From: Paramacrobiotus metropolitanus | Taxonomy: Eukaryota > Tardigrada > Eutardigrada > Parachela > Macrobiotidae | DNA length: 64,000 nt | Assembly: GCF_019649055.1 (NCBI RefSeq) | Contig: NW_026570227.1 | Span: 2,232,001 to 2,296,000 of the forward strand | Direction: 5' to 3' | Shown here: positions 55,295 to 64,000 of the stretch, in pieces | How positions within the stretch are numbered: position 1 is the first letter of the stretch | How the letters are laid out: each line of letters starts with the position of its first letter | Translations under genes and position numbers: made by a program | The notes under the pieces: model-generated | Seen by the model: only the letters and a program-made list of their open reading frames with translations | Told to the model about the DNA's origin: nothing | The model's database searches: none

Positions 55295-57961
55295 TCAAAA
55301 AACAATAAATTGTAACTTCATGCCTTTTGAAACCGCAGTACGGGGCGGCGACGGCAGTTGATCGGAAATCGGAACGGCATAAAAAACCTGAGGAACGTGC
55401 AACTGCGCACTAGTACTAGCGGTATCGGTTGTCGACTCTCGTTGCCGCGTAAAAATACTTGCCGCTAACGCGTAAAAATACTTGCCGTTGTCAACCTGGG
55501 ACGACGAACCATCAAGTGCTCCTGTTGCCGACTCACCAGAACCGTCAGCTGGTGGAACGGTCATCGGCGCCGGAGTGATACCTTTTGCTCCTTGAGACGT
55601 GACCTCGTTAGTCGTATTAACCGAGAGGGATAACTGGGGTTCTGAGTTGGATGCAAGCGTTTCCTTTGCATCAGACGGAACAGAGGTGCTTCCTTCTGTA
55701 ATTCCTGCAAAACCGAAAGTCATGATTTTGAATAATTGATGCAAGCGAGGCAGTATCAGCAGCTTGTCAATTTAAAAACCAGCAGGGACAGAATTTTACT
55801 CGTATACATAAATTTCACATGACAGAATATATGTACATTGCACAGGTTGTTGAGTCAGAATTTTATGGTTGCAGTACATTCAGCGCTTACCAATTTTCTT
55901 CAGCATTGATTTAACATTTTCGGAAATAATCTTCGCAGGAACCGCGGATGCCTTCAGAGACCGTCCACCAAGCCTTACGTCTCGCGAAGTATCAGAGTGT
56001 GAAACCAAGCGTAATGTCCGGACGTAAGGTTGTAAAAAATTAACATCGTTGCCTTTGGCTCTCAAATAACTTTCGATTCCATCTTGTTTGAATGCCAAGG
56101 AAAGTCCAGTGTTTGACCTTCCTGGGATAAATTTCACATTGTTCCGCACCTAAAGTGAAAATTTCTTGTTTTTGTTTCATGGTTTAATCTTGTTTACCAA
56201 AAGTGAAAGCACAACTTTGTTTTCGCTTGCAACTCAATTATTTGCCAATCAAAAACAACCCAAAAATTTATTTTAAAACATTTATTCTCAAGGCTTTTGC
56301 TGCGAATCTCCTGGACTTTAAAGTTGTTAGTGCTTTACAGCAAAAGACATTTTGGCCTAATATCTGGCCTGCCAGTCAGAAGGCACTTTGCTAAGTTAGT
56401 GTCAATTTTTTATTACTGTCAATTTTTTCGTCCCTTCCAACGATATTTCAAATGTGTAAATAAATCAAATAAAAATTTATGGTTACGTGCGATTTTGCGG
56501 CTACAGCGCTGCCGCTTACGAGCAAATTCAAAAGCGAATGGGTAGCCATTGCCGCAGAAAGCTCTCATAGTTAACGCTCCTCTGTTTTGTTCAGCGCTCC
56601 TTGGCCATATCCACCTCTTTGGCCCATGATCTAATTGAAATAGATGATCAATTACGCGCTTCGTTCCCGCTGTCATAATGAAACCCCAAACCTACTTTAA
56701 AATTTTTACACTTGACAAAAGCTTCCCCCACCCCCCCCCCCACCGAAGCCCAAGCCCGTTCCCGACCCCAGTACACGCAGCCAGCAAAATCCCTTGCAAG
56801 CATTCGTGCACGCAGCCGACGCCCGTGTTTCCTATGCCCTCAGTATCGACCGTATGAAAATCTTAAACCTGATAATTGTTATGTCGGCAAATTAATGTTG
56901 TTACATTATTTCAAAAAGCGACACTTGAGTGGCATACTGACATGCCTGCAGTTCACCCGTTCTAATTTAAGAAAGTATAGACTTACTAAACAACGGAGCG
57001 GAATCGATAACGTCAATGACTTTTAGATCTATGGCGCGATATCCAAACATAATCATTCAGATAACTACGCCGGTGTGGTACTTCGCTAGCTTTAGTAAAT
57101 TCAGTCCCTAGTATCGCGTGTGACGTCTGCAGTGGGTAGTTCATGATTGTTAGCAGCATTTTACCTAAGCCGTTAGCTAGTACCTTGTAGTGGTTAAACT
57201 TAAACTAATTACAGCTGATAACACTTTTTAATGCAGAGCACGCCATTATTAGAACGCACCGTTTCTTCGTCGCACGTTTTCAGAGCTTCCTCAATAATTG
57301 CGTTGATGGTAGCAGGTGCTGACGAAACATGTTGCTGTTTCGTATCCGGCGAAAGGGGCGTTCGTGGTTGGACATGTTTGGCTTTGGTTTCTGGCTTTGA
57401 CTGCCATTTAGCAGCTTCCTTGGAAGCGACCCGTAGTACAAAAGCGCGAAATTCAGTTCTATCCACACGTCCGTCGGGGTCTACCACATCCAAAACCTAC
57501 ACGATGCCCAAAGAGCACGAAATACTACAACGGTAAGCAAAGTAACTATCGCCAGTTGCTTTAGAATTTAACCATCACGAAATGAGGTATATATTCCACG
57601 AGTACAAGCATTTCTTGAAATAACGATTCGAGTTATTACTCGTACTAAGTGCTTGAGTATGCACGAAGCTTAAACCTGACCGGTACCGGTTTCTTTTGCT
57701 CAATTTTTCTTCGGTCGCTGTGACACACCGCCTAATCTCGTGACAATTACACAGCCAAACCACCTATGAGTAGTGGACATGCGCAATCTCTAATGTGAAC
57801 GTAGTTATTGAGTGAACTAGATAGCTTACATTACACTGAAATCCCAGCTTACCGTGACGTATATTTTCTAGTTTTTGATAAAGCCGACCTCTAGAAATTG
57901 TATTTTTTGCAGAAGACTTCAGCTGATGTTTTAGCTCTCGTTTCATAGCACTTTTAGCCAC
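55295..57961 (-). CDS. Multi-exon unassigned protein with degenerate EF-hand
   Basis: Minus-strand exon blocks with consistent splice signals. 57957-57857: KSAMKRELKHQLKSSAKN, basic. 57512-about 57255: LDVVDPDGRVDRTEFRAFVL after a GTGTAG acceptor, with a possible GTGCGT donor after CDEET. About 56151-55884: NNVKFIPGRSNTGLSLAF and on to MLKKI. 55711-55295: GITEGSTSVPSDAKE, Ser/Thr/Pro-rich to the stop. The last three join in phase. DPDGRVDRTEF keeps EF-hand positions 3, 5, 6, 8, 9 and 12, but position 1 is Val, so Ca binding is doubtful. The phase between the first two blocks does not fit, so an exon is missing or they belong to different genes. The 5' end was not found. Family unknown. Confidence 0.5.
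56727..56835. repeat. Poly-C tract and GTGCACGCAGCC repeats in intron
   Basis: A C-rich run (56727-56745) is followed by two degenerate copies of the CGTGCACGCAGCCGACGCCCGTG unit that also forms the inverted array at 59505-60320. Confidence 0.75.
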
Positions 57962-58567
57962 TATTACGATATCTGGTGCATGCCATTTCTGACCAGTCGG
58001 CCCAAACTCACCGCTAAAAAATTTTAAATTCTGCCGTCAACTTACAAGCTTTGACTGCAACAATCCGGAACCGAAAAACCAACGAAACTACAGGAGCAAA
58101 AAAGGTTTGGAAAAATTCAAAACCTGTGGGCTTACAAATCCTGAAATGAGCCTGATAAAAAGCGAAAGTTGGACAAACTGTTCGATATAAGGGAGATACA
58201 AAGTAATCCGGCTGTTGCGGCAACGATGCGGTCGAATGGCAAGATTGCACCTGACCGATGAGATCAACATAAGTTCAACTCAAGTTCGCGATCGCAGCTT
58301 CTTCTCGGTTTGGTGCCGTCTATTTTACGGCGGACGCTGCATTATCGGTAAGCGTCTGCTCAGAATTCGGTTTTATGATACTGGTTGCGCTCGAATAATT
58401 ACGCCGACTGTAGTGTACAGCCCCCGCAACTTCTTTTCAATGTAAACGTAGAACATCTTCATGCGGGCAGCATCGGCACTCTCACGGCGTTATTGCCCGA
58501 GCGATAATAATTTTGCCTACTGTCTCAGCAAATCAAATACGCCTAATGCAGCAAATAGTTCAGACGA

Positions 58568-58637
58568 TGTGTACTGTACTGTACTTTTGTACTGTACTGT
58601 ACGATGTGTACTGTACTGTACTGTACTGTACTGTAGT
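58568..58637. repeat. (TGTAC)n microsatellite
   Basis: About a dozen TACTG/TGTAC pentamers with short interruptions. Confidence 0.9.
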
Positions 58638-58735
58638 ACTGTACTTATTTGGTTCCAGGAGGGCCAGCTTGCGCTCCAGGCAAACTAGAAGGTCGGTTTC
58701 ATAGCTTTAGAAACAGTAAAATCTCACAGCCTTAC

Positions 58736-59450
58736 TTTGCATCCATAGGCATAAACCAGTGCAATGTTGAACGCAATCCGCTGCCTTGAGTGTTCCAGGC
58801 CATAATCTTGCAGTTTTTCTAACACCTCATTATAGATCGATTTGTGATATTTAACGACGGCTGCAATATCCGTGTCACCGCACCGCAGCAATTTAACTGC
58901 GTGTTGAGAAACGAAGCGGAAAAGTCCTTTATCACGAACGCGGGACTTGGCATCCCGTTCAGGAATTTCTTCAAGGAACGGGATCACCACACAACGAGAC
59001 ATTCCCCGTATGCTACAAGACAGAATTTCGTCTAAGTGGAAAGTAAATGGAGACCTGGTATTGACTCGTACTTACTTATCAAAATTACGAAAGTCAGTGA
59101 GCGCATCAGCGTTTAGAGTTACTATAGCTGATGTTCGTGGACAGCGTCGTTCTTTGTAGTTTGCTAAAGCTTTTTTCTCGTACGTATCTTCCACAGCCAT
59201 TTTCACAATTTCTGGGCTGGCAGGGTCGTGGATAACCACAGGTAATGCTTGACTGGTAATCAGTTCCCGCAGTCCGGCCAGCGTTATCGTTTTCAAATCA
59301 TACAGTTTCGAAGCTCCAGTCGCAAACATTTCCAGAACCATGCTAGCGGTAAAAGATTTCCCACAGTTTGTTTCCCCATACAAAAGCACCGTCGGCATTC
59401 TAAGGAAGTTTTCCACTGTGACGTCGTAATGGAACCCGCCGTAAGCGGCC
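58736..59450 (-). CDS. P-loop NTPase of unknown family (two internal exons)
   Basis: Exons 59450-59076 and 59012-58736 join in frame across a GTAAGT...TGTAG intron. The first reads AYGGFHYDVTVENFLRMP, then Walker A VLLYGETNCGKSFTA, a Walker-B-like LPVVIHDPAS, and KKALANYKERRCPRTSAIVT with LNADAL, where a sensor-1 Asn would sit. The second reads SRCVVIPFLEEIPERDAKSR and on to a helical C-terminal region. The layout is like superfamily-3 or DUF927-type helicase/ATPases of viral and mobile-element origin, but I cannot place it. Upstream and downstream exons must exist (phase 1 at the 5' side); none is certain, though CLERKLALLEPNK at about 58640-58685 could follow. Confidence 0.6.
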
Positions 59451-59504
59451 CTAAAAAACCAACATCTGGAAACAAATTCTATTTTGCCTGATAACAGTTA
59501 GGTC

Positions 59505-60320
59505 GATGCTGCGTGCACGGGGAAACACGGGTATTGGCTGCGTGCACGGGTGTTCGCACGGGTGTTGGCTGCGTGCACGGGTGACCTTTGGGGGGATCCC
59601 ACGGGTGGTGGCTGGGTGCACGGCTTTTTAATTTGTTTTATGATTTTCGAATTTTGGTCGTAACAGTTACAGTTTTCCAGGTCTTATTCAACCGCAACAG
59701 TTTTTTCGACGTATTTCTGACGTATTTATTCATGTGCCATACATAATCTCGAAATAGTTACAGATACTTTTTTTACGGCTCAGATTTTTTCTATGCGGCT
59801 TGATGCAATGGTGTCAACTGCATGGTTCATAAGCGGCCACCAAGTGTGTTCGCATCAGACCCTGCTCAAAAAAGGCCATTCCATGATCATCCCGAAAACA
59901 ACCGCGGTAGCTATAGGGCTGTATTACAGAAACTCTCATGTCTTCGGCTCTTGCTTCTGTGACTTTCAAGAACTCCATGGTACTGCACTAACAATCATTA
60001 AGTGGTAACATATACTGTACTTGCTATGCACAGCAAGTTTCGCAGTATTTTTCTACTTGCTGTAGGTACTTAACTGTTTTTTCGTTCAAAAATTATGGGT
60101 TAAGTAAGTAAGTTTCCATAAGCAGTAATTATGTAAAAAAATATAATTAAAATTATATATTTAAATTTAAATTAAAAAATTTGAATGAGTTACCCGTGCA
60201 CGCAGCCAACGCCCGTTCCCAAACTCCGTGCACGCAGCCAACACCCGTGCGGACCCAAAAATACTCGTATCACCCGTGCACGCAGCCAACACCCGTGTTT
60301 ACCCGTGCACGCAGCCATAA
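59505..60320. repeat. Inverted GTGCACGCAGCCAACACCCGTG minisatellite (fold-back-like)
   Basis: The left arm (about 59505-59625) holds four or five copies of GGCTGCGTGCACGGGTG. The right arm (about 60190-60320) holds the complementary CACCCGTGCACGCAGCCAA four or five times. Between them are about 560 bases of AT-rich non-coding sequence. It lies on the 5' side of the P-loop exons. Confidence 0.85.
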
Positions 60321-60329
60321 TGTAACAGT

Positions 60330-61070
60330 TAACAGGGGTACAGGACAGGTGTCAGTTGTTAAAAATAAAAAGCCCATAAGAACATCAATAAATTTAAGAA
60401 ACCGACCGTTGGTCGACAAGAAACGTAGCAAAAGTTCTTTGTGTTCAGTGCTAAAACAAAATGCGATGTCCGTTCGTTGGTCACCGCCACCATACGCATA
60501 TAGATTCACACCCATGTAACTCGTGGACCCGTGGTATCCGTTCGTCGGCCACCGCAGCCAAAATAAAATATTATCAGTGCCCGCCACACGTAGCAACCCG
60601 TACCAACATTATTTTGCTTGTGTGAGTACTTGAGATTCTTGTCTTCCAGTATAGTACATATCAGACCTGGGCATTATAGAAAGTTGGCCCACAATCAGAG
60701 TTAAGAGTTACAGGTAGCTTGCGAGAGTTAAGTTACTGTATACAAAGTATATGCTGGAAAACCGCGTTTCAAGTTATACCGCGAGTTACACTACCATAAA
60801 GCATATACAGGTATTATTTTTATGAGAGTTCAGTGAGTGTTAAGTTTTCGTCTGAACGATTTAAGCTGAGAGTAAAGCTATTACTCAATAGCTAAAAAAT
60901 AACTGGCGTCAAGTTAAATAGTTAAAATTAACTGCCCCGGTCTGGTACATATCAACGTATTCCAACATATTCTGCCCGTTAGAAACAAGGAATTCTGTGG
61001 TTTCTTTGGCTTCTCGTGTATTTCGACTAAAATGTGCTCAACTAGCAAGCCGAAAATGAGGTCCGATAAA
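60330..61070. other. Intergenic or intronic
   Basis: No firm gene. A minus-strand frame at 60270-60596 (GVNLYAYGGGDQRTDIAFCF) is partly built from the inverted minisatellite and is not called. Confidence 0.4.
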
Positions 61071-61075
61071 GTAAT

Positions 61076-61751
61076 TTAGGCAAGCACACAAGTGCACCGA
61101 ATTCGAAACAGTCGTTTGATTACATTGTACCAGCAGAGTGCAGCGTCAGACGACTGGCTACTAGCGGCAAAGCTCAGCTCGTAATTAAAAATATTTAGCC
61201 GCAGCAGTTCTCTGTCCACCGCCAGTGAACGGTCACTCCGCCCTGGAAACTGCCTGTACACATAGCGCTGTTTCGAAATCCGGCACTTCGTTTCCTTTCT
61301 CCCTAAGATTGCCGGCGCCATGAGATCGAGCATGCAATGGCACATATGTTGAGCAGGGGGACTACTTTATTTGGCTGTGCTAAGAGCACACGACGTGAAA
61401 GAAAGTTCACACGATTGCGCATAACATTTTTTATGAAGAATGTGGATCCATACGTAATTTGTCATACCTAGTGCAAGGATAAACCCGAAAACCGCTTTCT
61501 TCGGCAAAAAGGAAGCGATGAATGTGAATGCATCATAGTCCGCTGGAAATGATTCCGGAATTGATAGTTCTGGTATGGCGCCCGGAATCCAAATGTATTC
61601 AGTTTCGTTAAGCTTAACTCGCTTCCAAGAACCATCGGGCAGTAAACGGAATGCAGTCTTATCACCAAATACGACCACATCTTGATCTGCCTGACGACCG
61701 TGACGGGTGACTCTTTTTCGGTACACAGGCTCGTGATTTTCTTTGGCCTTG
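61076..61751 (-). CDS. Unassigned protein, two 3' exons
   Basis: Exon 61751-61468 follows a GTGTTACAG acceptor and ends at a GTATG donor. It encodes KAKENHEPVYRKRVTRHGRQ, then VVVFGDKTAFRLLPDGSWKR and a hydrophobic end. A second block (about 61309-61076), after an ATCTTAG acceptor and in matching phase, reads GRKETKCRISKQRYVYRQFP and ends in a stop. The 5' end is unclear; a TTG-opened hydrophobic stretch at about 61855-61780 is only a candidate. No family recognised. Confidence 0.4.
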
Positions 61752-61949
61752 CTGTAACACAACATTTTTATTTTTATAGATTCCAGCGAAAGTCGTTGTA
61801 GTTATGGTGCTAACAGCTAGCAGAAACTGCCAGAAACGTATTGCCGAACGCTGCAAGCATTGTACAGCCGCCGCGAAAAAACGTCGCTTAAGACGGCCTG
61901 TTCACAAGACTTATTATGTAGCCCTTATCTCACTTAATGAAGTCTGAGG

Positions 61950-62485
61950 TCAGAGATTCTCCGTAGTCCTGCAAGTCGGCTTGACTAAGTTTGCAAAAAA
62001 TAGCGGGCAATCCTTTGCAGCTCTTTTTAAGGGAATTTCGGAAGTTTTCAGCTGAGTGCCACGCCGTGCTGGGTAAAAATCCGTCACTGCAACAAACCGT
62101 AGAACAAATGCAGACATAGAATTGGCGAATCCGTATAAATGGGTCAACTTAAAACCTTGGCATACTAACAATTTTCCAAAATCTTCGCAGTCAACTTCGA
62201 TGACGTAACCGCCGTCAGCGTCCGTATCATCTCCAAGGACTATTGCCTTAATGGTAATTGCACAACTTAACACCTTTCTCTTCCCCGGGTCATCCGTTCG
62301 AGGAACGGCCACTTTAAAAGTTTTTCCATGCTCCACACTGAAGGAGTATTCGTAATTCATCTATAGCAAATTATAATGTAATTGAAATGATGTAGTCTAG
62401 AGCAAATATTCTAGAGAAAGCATCAAAACTCAATTAAAAAAAATACGTGACGAGCAAATGAAGAAGTAGTTACCGAAGAATCCAT
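61950..62485 (-). CDS. Unassigned 140-residue protein, two exons
   Basis: Exon 1 (62485-62474) encodes only MDSS and ends in a GTAACT donor. Exon 2 starts at 62360 directly after TTGCTATAG in phase 0 and runs to a stop at 61950. The protein has alternating hydrophobic strands (YEYSFSVEHGKTFKVAVPRT, AITIKAIVLGDDTDADGGYV) and ends with a basic stretch, which suggests a beta-rich small domain. There is no signal peptide or membrane span. A start at the first codon of exon 2 (M-N-Y-E-Y) is equally possible. Function unknown. Confidence 0.55.
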
Positions 62486-62489
62486 TATT

Positions 62490-63180
62490 CTGAGAGTATG
62501 CTCAACACATAAAACTTCAGAACAGAAGATTTTCTTTAAAAAAGCGCATGCTTCTTAATTAATTTTGTTTAGTCTAAGCAAATCAATATGAATTTGAAAA
62601 TATCTTTGAAAGAGAAATTTTAAATTGTAAAACAAGTCTCTGCCCTTTAAACCAAGACGTAAACACGCGCGTGAGAGAATTGTGTCAGTGATAGGTTTTA
62701 CGTTCGCACAAGCCGTTCTATTGGCTGGGCTGGTAGCAGCCCTTTAGCTGCCGGACACTGCACATACTGTAGCGGATATTTGACAAAGCAGGTGGGTTTG
62801 GCTATGTGCTCTTCTGTGCCGCAACTTATGCAAAGTGGGCGGTCAGAACACGTTTAAACTTGTAGAAGCGCCCATATTTTCTTTCCGGCTGCCTTGATTT
62901 CGGTAATGTGAAGGGCGATTCGTTCTGCTCGTAGAGACCTTAAACTTATTGAATTCGCCAATGCTCGTAAACTACGCTCGTGGTTACAGTGACTTTCGAG
63001 AATTCTCTCGAAAGTTTGCTATGTTTGGCGGGTTTTGCCATTTCTGATTACAGCAACACACACTGAAGGCTGTTTTTTTAATAATTTTGTAGGTTTGCGT
63101 AATTTCGTAACAGTTTGTGCGCTGATCTGGCAAACATAACAGAAAGAAAGAAGTTCAAGCATCTGGAGTTTTCGTTGCCA
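62490..63180. other. Intergenic, probable divergent promoter
   Basis: Separates the divergent starts at 62485 (-) and 63183 (+). No gene is seen. Confidence 0.45.
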
Positions 63181-63182
63181 TT

Positions 63183-64000
63183 ATGGCCAACACACCGGAA
63201 TTCAGTGCGGATTCTCGCGAGGCGTGCGGGTATTTGGTTACCAAGTATGGTTTTCGAAATCTGGAACAATTTAAAGCGTGTTGTGCATTTGTGCCAAGGA
63301 CAATGCCATCTGGGAAGCGAATGCAGGTATTAAGGCCATTTTGATCTAGTTTGCAGTTGCTAAAGTTTTAGCATTACTTGTCTTTCGTAGACAGTTGTCG
63401 AGTCAGATATTTTAGTAACTTTAAATCCCCATATAACTTTATTTCGACATAGGCTATTGCGGAGATGATGAGCCTCTCGACTGCTCAAACGCAAAGCTTG
63501 GCACACGACTTTCGACGGCTTGCGCCATCATTTTTCGAAGATCCGCCATACACTGCTCCAGTCGAAGTGCTTTGCCCTCCTGTTTTACACTGTCAAAACA
63601 ACTGTCGGTGGAAAATTGGCCGACACAGGGGAATGTTGCGAGTTCTCTCCTGGCATCGCAAGCCGACTAAAGTAAGTGTCTTGCTACTCCTAATTTTTAA
63701 TTTACATTTTAATTTTTTATAAGTAAGGTTTAAATTTTCTGGCTGTCAGGCAACAATTTTTAGCGGAGCAGGAAGAACTAAACCTGCATTAGTGGTAACT
63801 CTGAGGTGCAGAGGATGCAATTCGCGGTATTCCTATGGCTCCTGGACCAATCATCGAACCTCGACCTACTCATTTTACAGCACCGGTCAGCCTTACCTGG
63901 ACGTCTCGCAAGAGGTTTTCGTTTGTCGGCAGTTTGCACTTGAAATCGTCAACCAGATGTGAGTGAACTTAAGCAATTGGGAAGCAGTCTCACTACGATT
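63183..64000 (+). CDS. Cysteine-cluster protein, first three exons (KDZ-transposase-like N-terminus?)
   Basis: Exon 1, 63183-63326 (MANTPEFSADSREACGYLVT), ends at a GTATT donor in phase 0. Exon 2, about 63452-63671, reads AIAEMMSLSTAQTQSLAHDF, then LCPPVLHCQNNCRWKIGRHR, and ends at a GTAAGT donor. Exon 3, about 63751-63959, reads ATIFSGAGRTKPALVVTLRC, then RGCNSRYSYGSW and YLDVSQEVFVCRQFALEIVN, and ends at a GTGAGT donor. All phases fit. The arrangement of a CP...C...NC pair, an RCxxC pair, a Tyr-rich segment and a YLxxSxxxFV helix resembles the zinc clusters before KDZ-type transposases, with moderate to low certainty. A host DNA-binding protein is the alternative. The rest lies beyond the window. 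Confidence 0.55.

Noticed and set aside
60270-60596. 108-codon minus-strand frame beside the inverted minisatellite
   Set aside because: Its end is made of minisatellite sequence; no splice or domain support.
1-64000. tRNA or rRNA genes
   Set aside because: I looked for T-loop GTTCRANYC-like strings with a matching acceptor stem and for rRNA-like conserved segments and found none that held up.

Overview
The window is eukaryotic and animal-like. Genes are split by GT-AG introns, coding is sparse, and there are secreted proteins with signal peptides, an astacin metalloprotease, WAP-like cysteine repeats, a BIR/RING protein and many repeats. A Pmp3/UPF0057 proteolipid argues for an invertebrate lineage (nematodes and cnidarians have it; vertebrates and flies, as far as I know, lack it). 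I cannot name the species.

1-10 kb: the right part of an adintovirus/Polinton-like fossil. It holds the end of an adenain-like protease, an unassigned 363-residue protein on the minus strand, an IAP-like BIR/RING gene, a low-complexity split gene and a protein-primed family B DNA polymerase interrupted by intron-like gaps. 10-15 kb: AT-rich sequence with paired hairpins, an acidic repeat gene cut by a (TA)n tract, a GC-rich repeat patch, remnants of a monocarboxylate-transporter-like gene, and the C-terminal end of a PIF1/Helitron-type helicase.

15.3-40.1 kb: an old direct duplication. Copy 1 (about 15.3-28.4 kb) and copy 2 (about 29.8-40.1 kb) both carry, in the same order, a PIF1-like helicase remnant, a DHX8/Prp22-like DEAH-helicase pseudogene and long non-coding stretches. 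A decayed Kelch-repeat gene lies between them. Each copy has its own later insertions. The clearest is a young 1.1 kb gag-only LTR element (38096-39200) with 113-bp LTRs and a 5-bp target duplication, present only in copy 2.

40.9-49.7 kb: the gene-rich part. Three tandem paralogues encode a small secreted family (signal peptide, short pro-segment, Lys-Arg site, glycine-zipper segment, basic tail). They are followed by a two-repeat WAP-like protein, a complete three-exon astacin protease, Pmp3, and a secreted six-cysteine peptide. In the small secreted genes the intron after the signal peptide is in phase 1. This looks like a secreted-effector or defence cluster; that role is inference.

50.6-64 kb: an 81-bp minisatellite of about 15 units; a 632-bp TTAA-flanked inverted-repeat element; a multi-exon minus-strand region with a degenerate EF-hand; a P-loop NTPase of unknown family; an inverted GTGCACGCAGCC minisatellite; two further unassigned minus-strand genes; and, running off the right edge, the first three exons of a cysteine-cluster protein. 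The octamer TACTCGTA recurs at least eleven times between 18 and 60 kb.
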